64,000 nt of DNA, taken from an uncultured Pelagibacteraceae bacterium. GTDB taxonomy: Bacteria > Pseudomonadota > Alphaproteobacteria > Pelagibacterales > Pelagibacteraceae. Shown here in pieces: positions 52,892 to 61,407 of the stretch. A program made the position numbers and the translations under genes. The stretch is taken from the NCBI GenBank assembly GCA_902524535.1, contig CABZDR010000001.1, positions 541,496 to 605,495 on the forward strand, read 5' to 3'. The first letter of the stretch is position 1. Every line of letters starts with the position of its first letter. The notes under the pieces are model-generated. The model did no database searches. It saw only the letters and a list, made by a program, of their open reading frames with translations, and was not told where the DNA came from.

Positions 52892-52892
52892 A

Positions 52893-54014
52893 ATGTCGTT
52901 CAATAGTTTTTCACATGAATTAACCCTTTTTCAAAAAATTAAAAATTACGATTTTATATTATTGTTTTGTATTCTTATCCTTGGAATAACGAGTATTTTT
53001 ACGATGTATTCAACTGACGGAGGAGAAGTATTGTTTCATACCAAAAGTCATTTTATTAAATTTTCAATTTTTTTTCCAATGATGATTATACTGTCATTTA
53101 TCAACATAAAATATTGGCATGCAGGCAGTTACCTTTTTTATGTACTTATTTTAGGTTTATTAGTTTGGGTCGCTTTATATGGTGTAACAGCCTCAGGATC
53201 TAGAAGATGGATAAATCTGTACTTTCTAAATTTACAACCCTCTGAGCTTATGAAAATAGCTGTCATACTTTGCCTTGCAAAATTTTTTCATAGAATTCGA
53301 ACAACTAGTGCTAATTCTTTTACGTCAATACTAGTTTCTTTAACAATAATTATAATACCTTCTATCTTAGTTATTACTCAACCTGATTTAGGGACAGCAA
53401 TCTTAATATCTTTTTCAGGTTTAATAATTTTATGGTTTTCTGGTTTAAGAATTAAATATTTTATTTACTCTTTTTTAATATTTATAACTTCATTACCATT
53501 TATAATTTCTTTTTTAAAACCATATCAGAAACTTAGAATATTAACTTTTATTAATCCAGAGAGGGATCCATTAGGATCAGGATATCAAATTATCCAATCC
53601 AAAATAGCCGTCGGATCAGGAGGACTTACCGGCAAGGGTTTTTTAAAAGGGACTCAAAGTTATTTAGATTTTTTGCCTGAAAAACATACTGATTTTATAT
53701 TCACTCTTTTTTCTGAGGAATTTGGATTTGTAGGTTCTATTCTATTATTATTATTATATTCAATTATTATTTATAGAATTATCCGTGCTGGTTTGATCTC
53801 AAGAAGCTTCTTTTCTAGACTTTTTTGTTTTGGTTTCTCTTTTGCAATTTTTCTTTATGTTGCAACCAATATATCAATGGTTCTAGGTCTTCTACCTACA
53901 GTTGGATCTCCTTTACCAATCATGTCCTATGGAGGTTCATCTTTATTAGCTACAATGATTGGCTTTTCTATAGTTCTGAGTGCAAGCATAAATCACAGAC
54001 AGAATATCTCATAA
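52893..54014 (+). CDS. rodA: Peptidoglycan glycosyltransferase RodA
   Basis: The 373-residue SEDS-family protein has about ten membrane helices and the family landmarks SGSRRWINL, LQPSELMKIA, TQPDLGTAI, FLPEKHTDFIF and GLLPTVGSPLPIMSYGGSS. It polymerises lipid II glycan strands with PBP2. It is the last gene of the mre operon; a 55-base AT-rich gap separates it from the flavoprotein operon that follows on the same strand. Confidence 0.97.
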   Translation: MSFNSFSHELTLFQKIKNYDFILLFCILILGITSIFTMYSTDGGEVLFHTKSHFIKFSIFFPMMIILSFINIKYWHAGSYLFYVLILGLLVWVALYGVTASGSRRWINLYFLNLQPSELMKIAVILCLAKFFHRIRTTSANSFTSILVSLTIIIIPSILVITQPDLGTAILISFSGLIILWFSGLRIKYFIYSFLIFITSLPFIISFLKPYQKLRILTFINPERDPLGSGYQIIQSKIAVGSGGLTGKGFLKGTQSYLDFLPEKHTDFIFTLFSEEFGFVGSILLLLLYSIIIYRIIRAGLISRSFFSRLFCFGFSFAIFLYVATNISMVLGLLPTVGSPLPIMSYGGSSLLATMIGFSIVLSASINHRQNIS

Positions 54015-54069
54015 AGATTGCATAATTTGTCACTGCAAAAATTTTGTTAATTAATTATATAATTATCTA

Positions 54070-55311
54070 ATGAATAAAAATTTAAACGTTGGAATTATTG
54101 GTGCTGGCATACAAGGAATTTCAAACGCTTTATTTTTACAAAAAAAAGGCTTTAAAGTAACAATATTTGATCGTGATGAACCAGGTAGTCACGCTGCATC
54201 TTATGGTAATGCAGGACACTTCTCACCTTATGCATCTTTATCATTAAATAGAACAGACGTTCTTACTGATGTACCAGCAATGTTGTTAAGTTCTACAGGC
54301 CCTTTGGCATTAAAGTGGAACTATGTACCAAAAATGATCCCTTGGTTTATAAAATTTATTTTAAACACAACTAAAAGCAAAATGATGCATACAGCTAAAA
54401 ATATGCATCAAATACTAGATTTAGCCTTACCAGCTTATGATGAATTGTTTGATGAAATCGATTTAGAAGGGTTGGTAGAAAATAAAGGCATTCTTTATAT
54501 CTGGAATGAAAAAGATTTAAAGAGTAGAGAATTAGAAATTAGAGTAAGAGATGAATTAGGAGTAAAACAACAACTTGTAAATAAAAAAGAAATTCATGAT
54601 TTGGAGCCAAATTTAAAACCTTTTTACCATGGAGGTGTATATTATCCATATGCAAGACATGCAAGAAATCCAAAAAAGATATTACTTAAATTTTTTGAGC
54701 TTTTTTTAAAGAAAGGCGGAAAATTTGAAAAACGAGATGTCAAACAAATAGAATTTAATAATGAACTTCCTAAAATAAAAACTGACAATCAAAATTTTAA
54801 CTTTGATAAAATTATAATAGCTTGTGGTGCTTTTTCAAAAAGACTAACTGATAAATTAGGTGAAAAAATTCCATTAGATACTGAAAGAGGATATCACATC
54901 CATTTTAAAAATTGCGATCATCTATTAAGTAGACCAGTAATTTTTTCAAACAGAGGTTTTGGAATTACGCCGATGGAGCAAGGATTAAGAGTTGTTGGTA
55001 CGGTTGAATTTGGAGGATTGGATAATCCATTATCCAAATCAAGAATAAAAAATTTGATTAACAATGCAAAGTATATGTTAGATGATCTTCCAGAACATGA
55101 AGATGAATGGTTAGGATTTAGACCAACTTTGCCTGACTTCTTACCAGTGATGGGTCCTTCAAAAAATCACAAAAACGTATTTTATTGTTTTGGTCATCAT
55201 CATTTGGGATGGACATTAGGTCCAATTTCTGGAAAGATCGTCTCAGGAATGATAGCTAAAGAAAATACAAATTTAAACTTAGGCCCTTATAGTTCGACAA
55301 GATTTTCATAA
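54070..55311 (+). CDS. FAD-dependent oxidoreductase, D-amino-acid dehydrogenase (DadA)-like
   Basis: The 413-residue DAO-family flavoprotein has the dinucleotide-binding motif VGIIGAGIQGISNALFLQ with FDRDEPGSHAASYGNAGHF, and C-terminal ERGYHIHF and GFRPTLPDFLPVMGPS, closest to DadA-type dehydrogenases. It would oxidise a D-amino acid or N-substituted glycine to the 2-oxo acid, passing electrons to the quinone pool from the inner side of the membrane. It is the first gene of a seven-gene unit. Substrate specificity cannot be read; proline or sarcosine relatives remain possible. Confidence 0.85.
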   Translation: MNKNLNVGIIGAGIQGISNALFLQKKGFKVTIFDRDEPGSHAASYGNAGHFSPYASLSLNRTDVLTDVPAMLLSSTGPLALKWNYVPKMIPWFIKFILNTTKSKMMHTAKNMHQILDLALPAYDELFDEIDLEGLVENKGILYIWNEKDLKSRELEIRVRDELGVKQQLVNKKEIHDLEPNLKPFYHGGVYYPYARHARNPKKILLKFFELFLKKGGKFEKRDVKQIEFNNELPKIKTDNQNFNFDKIIIACGAFSKRLTDKLGEKIPLDTERGYHIHFKNCDHLLSRPVIFSNRGFGITPMEQGLRVVGTVEFGGLDNPLSKSRIKNLINNAKYMLDDLPEHEDEWLGFRPTLPDFLPVMGPSKNHKNVFYCFGHHHLGWTLGPISGKIVSGMIAKENTNLNLGPYSSTRFS

Positions 55312-55315
55312 TTTT

Positions 55316-56212
55316 GTGTCAAATAAAAACTATTCAGCTTATTTATTTTTAGTACTGGCAACATTTTGTTGGTCAGGTAATTTTATAGTAGGAAAATTTG
55401 CAACCCTTTATGAAATTCCCCCTTTAACTTTAAATGTTTTTAGATGGATTTCTGTTTGGTTTATCCTAATCCCTTTTACTTACAAAGAAATTTTTAAAAA
55501 TTTACCTTATATCAAGAAGAATTGGCTCGTAATTAGTTTTATGGGAGTGATTACAATTAGTACATTTAACTCTGTAGTCTACTTTGCACTTAATTATACA
55601 CAAGTAATAAACGCTGTGTTGATGCTTTCTGCTATTCCTGCTGCAACGATTGTTCTTTCCTCCTTAATGAAAATTGAGGAAACAAATATTTTTCAACTGT
55701 TTGGATTAGTACTATCAATTATTGGCATTGGATCAATTATTTCAAATGGAGATATTCAAAAAATTATCTCTTTAGATTTTAATAAAGGGGATATGTGGAT
55801 GCTAGTTTGTGTAATTACTTGGTCTCTATATTCAACTTTACTTAAAAAAAATAACTTCAAGTTATCACAATTTACTTTAATACAATTAATGGTCTCAGTA
55901 GGTATACTTTTTTTAATTCCTCAATTTTTTTATGAAAAATCAATTGGTTTAGAATTAAGTTTGGATAAAAACTTTATTTTGATACTTATATATGTAGCAA
56001 TTTTTCCAGCCATAGCTGCCTATTATTTTTGGCAAAAAGGAATTGAAATAATTGGACCAAATCGAGCATCTATGTTTATTCAATTAATGCCTTTATTCAG
56101 CGCTGTCATGGCAATTATTATTTTCAAAGAAAAATTTGAACTTTATCATTTTGTAGGAGCTATTTTTATATTGTCTGGGATTTATTTATCTAATAGAAAA
56201 GTTTATGCTTAA
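55316..56212 (+). CDS. EamA/DMT-family transporter
   Basis: The 298-residue protein starts at GTG and has ten hydrophobic segments in two EamA repeats, with typical FCWSGNFIVGK near the N-terminus and a second repeat beginning around LVCVITWSLYSTLLKK. DMT members usually export amino acids or related small metabolites. It begins four bases after the flavoprotein stop and overlaps the dehydrogenase gene by eight bases, so it probably moves a substrate or product of these enzymes. Confidence 0.88.
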   Translation: MSNKNYSAYLFLVLATFCWSGNFIVGKFATLYEIPPLTLNVFRWISVWFILIPFTYKEIFKNLPYIKKNWLVISFMGVITISTFNSVVYFALNYTQVINAVLMLSAIPAATIVLSSLMKIEETNIFQLFGLVLSIIGIGSIISNGDIQKIISLDFNKGDMWMLVCVITWSLYSTLLKKNNFKLSQFTLIQLMVSVGILFLIPQFFYEKSIGLELSLDKNFILILIYVAIFPAIAAYYFWQKGIEIIGPNRASMFIQLMPLFSAVMAIIIFKEKFELYHFVGAIFILSGIYLSNRKVYA

Positions 56213-57155
56213 AGTTGCAATATTAGATGATTATCAAAATGTATCTCAACAATTTGTAGATATTGAGAAGCTATCTGGAAAATATGAGTTTAAAATTTTT
56301 AGTGAGGCCTTTGCAGATGAGGCTGATGCTATAGAGCAATTATCGGATTTTGAAGCATTATTAATTATGAGAGAAAGAACACCGATTACTAAAAATTTAA
56401 TAGATAATTTAACAAAATTAAAATTTGTCATTACCAGTGGTTTAAGAAATAGATCAATAGATCTAGAAACTGCAAAAAAGAGGAAAATAATTGTTTGTGG
56501 TACTGAGATGAATATAAATCCAACACCTGAGCTTACTTGGTCGTTAATTTTGGGTTTAGCAAGAAATTTTAAAGAGGAAATTGATAATATGTATCAAGGT
56601 TACTGGCAAACAACTTTAGGTGTTGAGCTTAAAGGAAAAATTCTTGGTCTTATTGGTCTTGGAAGAGTGGGTACAGAAGTTGCAAAAATTGGTAAAGCTT
56701 TTGGTATGGAAGTCATGGCTTGGAGTGAAAATCTTAATTTAGATAAATGCAAAGAATTAAATGTTCTTCCATGTAGCAAAGATGATTTAATTAAAAACTC
56801 TGATTTTTTATCTATCCATGTACAAGGTGGCGAGAGATATAAAAATTGTATTACGATTAAAGAATTAGATAAAATGAAAAAAACTGCTTTTTTAATAAAT
56901 ACCTCAAGGGGACCAATCGTCAATGAGGATGATTTAATCGTTGCCTTATCAACTAATGAAATAGCTGGTGCAGGTTTAGATGTTTATGAAAAAGAACCAT
57001 TACCGGAAAATAATAAGCTAAGATTTTTACCGAATGCATTGCTCACACCACATATTGGATATGTGACAGCTGAAAATTATAGTATTTTTTACACACAAAT
57101 GATTGAAGCTTTAGAAGCTTGTGTAAATGGTAAACCAATCCGTGTAATAGAGTAA
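56205..57155 (+). CDS. D-2-hydroxyacid dehydrogenase (NAD-binding)
   Basis: The 316-residue protein has the D-isomer-specific dehydrogenase layout: Rossmann motif GLIGLGRVGTEVAKIGKAFGM in mid-protein, then NTSRGPIVNEDDL (near the catalytic Arg region), DVYEKEPLP (Glu) and LLTPHIGYVT (His). It reduces 2-oxo acids to D-2-hydroxyacids or the reverse. Next to a DadA-like flavoprotein it could act on the same 2-oxo acid. Phosphoglycerate dehydrogenase is less likely because no regulatory domain is present. Confidence 0.88.
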   Translation: MLKVAILDDYQNVSQQFVDIEKLSGKYEFKIFSEAFADEADAIEQLSDFEALLIMRERTPITKNLIDNLTKLKFVITSGLRNRSIDLETAKKRKIIVCGTEMNINPTPELTWSLILGLARNFKEEIDNMYQGYWQTTLGVELKGKILGLIGLGRVGTEVAKIGKAFGMEVMAWSENLNLDKCKELNVLPCSKDDLIKNSDFLSIHVQGGERYKNCITIKELDKMKKTAFLINTSRGPIVNEDDLIVALSTNEIAGAGLDVYEKEPLPENNKLRFLPNALLTPHIGYVTAENYSIFYTQMIEALEACVNGKPIRVIE

Positions 57156-57156
57156 A

Positions 57157-58062
57157 ATGGATCTTCCGGTTGTCAATCATGAAGATTATTTTGCTAAGAT
57201 AGGTGATGATCATAAATTTCCAATTAATAAGTTTGGTGAACTAGCAAATTATTTGATTAAAAATAAAATAGTTAAAAAATTTCATAAACCTTATCCATGT
57301 TCTGATGAAACTTTAAAAAGAGCTCATTCAGAAAAATATATTAAAGATATAAAGAACAAAACATTAGACGAAAATGGTGTAAAAAAAATAGGCTTTCCAC
57401 TAGTTGATAGCGTTGTTCAAAGATCTCTAGTTGCAACAGGGGGAACAGTTTTAGCCGCAAAACTTGCGATGAGTAATCGTTTGGCTTGTAATACTGCTGG
57501 CGGCAGCCATCATGCAACTTTTGATAGCGGCGCTGGATATTGTGTTTTTAATGATGTGGCCGTTGCTGCTCAATATTTACTAGACAGAGATTTAGCAAAA
57601 AAAATATTAATTGTAGATCTAGATGTTCATCAAGGAAATGGTAATTCAGATATATTCAAAAATAATAAAAGCGTATTCACTTTTAGTATGCATTCAAAAT
57701 CTAATTATCCTGCAAAAAAATCTATTAGTGATCTTGATGTTGAACTTGAGGATAATATTGAAGACTTAGAATATACAAATTCACTTAAAAGTTGTTTGGA
57801 TCAGCTTAATAAAGAAAAATTTGATTTTGTCTTTTATATTGCTGGGGTTGATGTTCACTTTAATGATCGTTTAGGTAAATTAAAAATTTCAGATGAAGGT
57901 ATCAAAAGTAGAGATGAAATTGTTATAGAAAATTTTTTTTCAAAAAATATTCCTCTGTGTGGTGTTTTAGGGGGTGGATATAATAAAGATTTTAACAAAC
58001 TTGTTGAGCTACACTCTTATTTACATCAAGTGTGTGCTGAATTAATATCGACGCATGGATAA
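57157..58062 (+). CDS. Histone deacetylase-like amidohydrolase
   Basis: The 301-residue zinc hydrolase has the HDAC/AcuC/acetylpolyamine-amidohydrolase core: GGSHHATFDSGAGYC with the tandem His (118-119), VDLDVHQGNG with zinc ligands Asp156 and His158, and AGVDVHFNDRLG with the third ligand Asp232. Bacterial members remove acetyl or other acyl groups from polyamines, proteins or small amides. It starts one base after the dehydrogenase stop and overlaps msrB by eight bases. The natural substrate is unknown. Confidence 0.88.
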   Translation: MDLPVVNHEDYFAKIGDDHKFPINKFGELANYLIKNKIVKKFHKPYPCSDETLKRAHSEKYIKDIKNKTLDENGVKKIGFPLVDSVVQRSLVATGGTVLAAKLAMSNRLACNTAGGSHHATFDSGAGYCVFNDVAVAAQYLLDRDLAKKILIVDLDVHQGNGNSDIFKNNKSVFTFSMHSKSNYPAKKSISDLDVELEDNIEDLEYTNSLKSCLDQLNKEKFDFVFYIAGVDVHFNDRLGKLKISDEGIKSRDEIVIENFFSKNIPLCGVLGGGYNKDFNKLVELHSYLHQVCAELISTHG

Positions 58063-58429
58063 AAAAAACCCTTACCTTTCTCCAGTACAAAAACTAGTTA
58101 TGTTTGAAGATGGCACAGAGCCTCCAGGTTCTAGTGAATTAAATAATGAGAAACGTAAAGGCAGTTATCACTGTGCTAACTGCGGAGTAAAATTATTCGA
58201 TTCTCAAACAAAGTATGAAAGTGGATCGGGTTGGCCATCTTTTTACCAATCATTACCTGATGTTTTTGAAACTAAAACAGATCATTTGATTGGGTATGCC
58301 AGAACTGAATATCATTGCAAAATTTGTAAAGCCCATCACGGACACATTTTTGATGATGGACCAAAGCCAACTGGTAAAAGATATTGTAATAATGGAGTTT
58401 GTTTAATTTTTAAAGAGTCAAATGAGTAA
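58055..58429 (+). CDS. msrB: Peptide-methionine (R)-S-oxide reductase MsrB
   Basis: The 124-residue protein has two CxxC zinc pairs (Cys40/43 and Cys88/91), GSGWPSFYQ and the catalytic Cys111 in RYCNNGVCLIF. It reduces the R-sulfoxide of methionine. Family proteins usually read RYCINSASL at the active site, so NNG is a mild variant. No MsrA is encoded nearby. It is overlapped on both sides, placing it firmly in the operon, though probably as a general repair enzyme. Confidence 0.95.
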   Translation: MDKKNPYLSPVQKLVMFEDGTEPPGSSELNNEKRKGSYHCANCGVKLFDSQTKYESGSGWPSFYQSLPDVFETKTDHLIGYARTEYHCKICKAHHGHIFDDGPKPTGKRYCNNGVCLIFKESNE

Positions 58430-58766
58430 GATAAAGATAGTCTTTTTTTTAGCTTTAGCTTTTATTGCATATAAAGGATTTGTTGCCTTTAAGAATTTTG
58501 AAATAGGTGTTGATGATAGAGTGGCACAATTAGAGGAACTCGCAGATTATGAGAAGGAAGACGAGGTAATAGGTTTAATGATGTATTTAGGCGATCCACC
58601 AGAATTAAAAGAGCATTTACTAACAAAAAATAGATCTAAGTGTTTAGAAATGAAACAAATAGCCGAGGAAACCTCTTTTGCTTATTACGAATGTGCAAGA
58701 GTTAATGCAGTTATTAGAGGTGGAAAAATTTTGAGTATCATCAATGAAATTGAGGTTATCAATTGA
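58422..58766 (+). CDS. Hypothetical membrane-anchored protein
   Basis: The 114-residue protein has an N-terminal hydrophobic helix (about 5-24) and an acidic soluble domain with two Cys (near residues 70 and 87). It overlaps msrB by eight bases and the next gene by four, so it is very likely translated. I do not recognise the family. The two Cys beside a methionine-sulfoxide reductase could suggest a redox role, but this is only inference. Confidence 0.7.
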   Translation: MSKIKIVFFLALAFIAYKGFVAFKNFEIGVDDRVAQLEELADYEKEDEVIGLMMYLGDPPELKEHLLTKNRSKCLEMKQIAEETSFAYYECARVNAVIRGGKILSIINEIEVIN

Positions 58767-59104
58767 TAATAAAATATATTACGTTCTTAACAGGAATAGT
58801 TTGGTCATATTCAATAATAAAAACACAATCAGTTTTTGATAAAAAAGCTGGATTAATCTTTAAATTATTTATATCAAAAGTTTCTTGGCTTACATTAATT
58901 GCCGCTTGTTATTTTGGCTATAAGAATTTTTCAATTGGGTCTACAGTAATTGGGATAGTTTCTGGGGTATTACTGGTTCATATAGGTTTTTATTTTTTAA
59001 GGAAATTTTTAATTTCGAAGTTTAGTGAAAAAAATCTCCTACTATTCAAAACCTTTCTTGAGTATTCTTTAATTGCTTGGGTGATTTATTATATTTTTTT
59101 TTAA
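58763..59104 (+). CDS. Hypothetical small integral membrane protein
   Basis: The 113-residue protein has three to four hydrophobic helices and starts at TTG overlapping the previous stop (TTGA). It is the last gene of the flavoprotein operon and ends one base before the convergent autotransporter gene. No family is recognised; the arrangement suggests a small membrane partner of an operon product. Confidence 0.65.
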   Translation: MIIKYITFLTGIVWSYSIIKTQSVFDKKAGLIFKLFISKVSWLTLIAACYFGYKNFSIGSTVIGIVSGVLLVHIGFYFLRKFLISKFSEKNLLLFKTFLEYSLIAWVIYYIFF

Positions 59105-59105
59105 A

Positions 59106-61331
59106 TTAAAACTTACGGCTTAAATTAAATGATGCCTCTTCGTAATCGTCAGGTCTCATTAAATGATTTGTTAATTTAAAATCAATTAGGAAATCATTGA
59201 TGTTTTTACTAATAACATAATTTGATTTTGTATTGTCGATACTATCAAGTTGTATAGAATAATTCGTGTTTTTATTTGGTAAATAGCCAATTGCAATATG
59301 TAAATTATCTGTATGTCCGTAATCAATGGCTTGGTCTCTTTCGTATATTATAAAAATACTATAATTATCAGGAAAGACGATATCTATTCCCAATTCACCA
59401 CTTATATTATGCAAAGCTCCCACATGTAATGTATCGGTTAAAGTTCCGGCATCTCCTTTATATTTATATTTAAAATCAGATGATCGATCTATATCAGCAC
59501 GGTATTCAATTTTTCCATGGCGTTTCATGGTATATTTGTCATTTGATATATCTTCGACCGCTGCAAGAGATGCCCTGAGATTTTTGGTTCTGACATGTTG
59601 CTTCTCAACAATAATTCCGCCAACACCAACTTCTTCATAGTCATCAAGCAAAGTATGTCCAATATCAAATCGTCCAGAGGGGATGAATATAAAATTATCT
59701 TTTTTAATTTCATCTTTAATCCTAATTGTTCCAAATATCTGTTTTCCTCTTCGATTAGCTGTTAATTCATTACCATCTAATACCGTCAGTATATCAGAGT
59801 GAATTTTGCCAATACCAATTATTGTATCAACAAATTTTTCATTATCTTTCATTGGTGATGTACTGTAATAGGTAAGATTATAAGTATCAGCATCGACGTT
59901 GCTACCCTCGGTACCGACATCAACATTATTTCTTCCAACACTAAACGCTAAACCTCTTAAGGCTTTATCATCTATAAATCTATCAGCTCCAACTGTTATC
60001 CTGTTGGTGTTAATTTCTTTAGTAGATGAAATACGGGTATCTCCCACTCTGCCAATAGCAACACTTCCTTCGCTCCAATAAAATACATCTCTTTTCTCAT
60101 CTTTATTTTTTTCTTTCTTTTTCACAGCAGAAGTTCGGACAACTTCAGTTAAAGAAGCTAATCTTTGATTATCAAAATTAAAGTCTATATTTAGATTAGT
60201 TAAATTTTGTTTATCTTTATTTCTTCTAATCCACTTCAATCTATTTAAAGCGGTATCGGTTGATTGATCAATTGTTCGTTTGGCAATTTCTATTTGAGCC
60301 ATTGCTATTCCTGTTCTGTCACTATTCTCTGTAATTGGGGGACACTTACCTGAAATAATATTAAAAGGGCAAACTAAATGATATTCCTCAACTTCTCGAG
60401 TATCATCACCACCAACAAACATTTTTAAGCCATTAGTACTAAATGCAATTCCTGAAGGTTGAGCGTTATTAGCAGAAATTGAAACTGTACCATCTATCGT
60501 AAATGAAGCAGTTGAAAATGCTACATCAAGAGAAATTTGGGTTATATCTTTACCAGTTGCATCATTTTGATGATCAACCGTCCAAAGTCTTTTTCCATCT
60601 GGACTAAATCTCAGTCCTTTAGGGTTTGCAGTTTGAGCTTGTAATTCTATACCTGCAGTTAAAACTAATGAGATGGTGGTTAAATCAAAAGGAGTTGAAA
60701 GCTGATATTCTAATAATCTTGTCTGATCTGGGGTTCCCCCAAACTCATGAAAGATTGTAAATAATTTTGTTCCATCATTACTAATTTCAATACCTCGGAG
60801 TACATTTTTTCTTATTGCAGCCTCTCTATCTCCAGCATTACTTCCATTTTGTAAAGCAAGTGTATCAAGATTTGAGGTCTGGTTCACAAAAGAACATGTT
60901 GAAACATCATAAGGTGAAGTTAAATCAAATCTGTATACTCTATCGCCATCTGCTCTACCATTTAGAGCACCATTACCCACAAATATTTTCATTCCATCAT
61001 CGGTAAAGTCTAAACCAAAAGCGGTATTTGTATTTAGATCATCATCTCCACCGTTAGTTAAAATACATCGTTCACTATCACCGGTATAACTTTTTGTAGA
61101 GATATCAAAAGGTTTACTTAAATTGTATTCATATATAGCTGCAAAGTCATCTTTATTGTTTTGTGATAACAAAAACATTTTAGTTCCATCAGGATTAAAA
61201 CGAATATCACCTACAGCAAAATTTTCATCATCAAGATCCGTCTCTTGAACATAACTAAACATAGCTGCAAATGAATGTGAGATTGGCAGTGACAAGAAAA
61301 GGATAATCAGAATTCTTTTGAGTATAGACAT
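59106..61331 (-). CDS. Autotransporter with propeller-like passenger (paralogue A)
   Basis: The 741-residue protein has a signal peptide (about 1-23). A passenger of about 300 residues follows with five spaced NPDGTKMF-like repeats (near 46, 111, 186, 244 and 299), resembling propeller blades of the YncE/WD-like type. A conserved Cys pair (CPFNIISGKC) leads to a helical linker (about 335-400), and a beta barrel (about 413-741) ends in Phe, the outer-membrane assembly signal. The barrel matches the autotransporter type (type V secretion), so the passenger is likely displayed outside. It lies 76 bases downstream of paralogue B on the same strand. The ligand is unknown. Confidence 0.8.
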   Translation of the reverse strand: MSILKRILIILFLSLPISHSFAAMFSYVQETDLDDENFAVGDIRFNPDGTKMFLLSQNNKDDFAAIYEYNLSKPFDISTKSYTGDSERCILTNGGDDDLNTNTAFGLDFTDDGMKIFVGNGALNGRADGDRVYRFDLTSPYDVSTCSFVNQTSNLDTLALQNGSNAGDREAAIRKNVLRGIEISNDGTKLFTIFHEFGGTPDQTRLLEYQLSTPFDLTTISLVLTAGIELQAQTANPKGLRFSPDGKRLWTVDHQNDATGKDITQISLDVAFSTASFTIDGTVSISANNAQPSGIAFSTNGLKMFVGGDDTREVEEYHLVCPFNIISGKCPPITENSDRTGIAMAQIEIAKRTIDQSTDTALNRLKWIRRNKDKQNLTNLNIDFNFDNQRLASLTEVVRTSAVKKKEKNKDEKRDVFYWSEGSVAIGRVGDTRISSTKEINTNRITVGADRFIDDKALRGLAFSVGRNNVDVGTEGSNVDADTYNLTYYSTSPMKDNEKFVDTIIGIGKIHSDILTVLDGNELTANRRGKQIFGTIRIKDEIKKDNFIFIPSGRFDIGHTLLDDYEEVGVGGIIVEKQHVRTKNLRASLAAVEDISNDKYTMKRHGKIEYRADIDRSSDFKYKYKGDAGTLTDTLHVGALHNISGELGIDIVFPDNYSIFIIYERDQAIDYGHTDNLHIAIGYLPNKNTNYSIQLDSIDNTKSNYVISKNINDFLIDFKLTNHLMRPDDYEEASFNLSRKF

Positions 61332-61407
61332 TATAATATAGTAGCGTTAAATTTTAGTTGGTGAAATATAACTAAAATTGTTGATAATTAAAAACTTTAA
61401 TTTTTTA

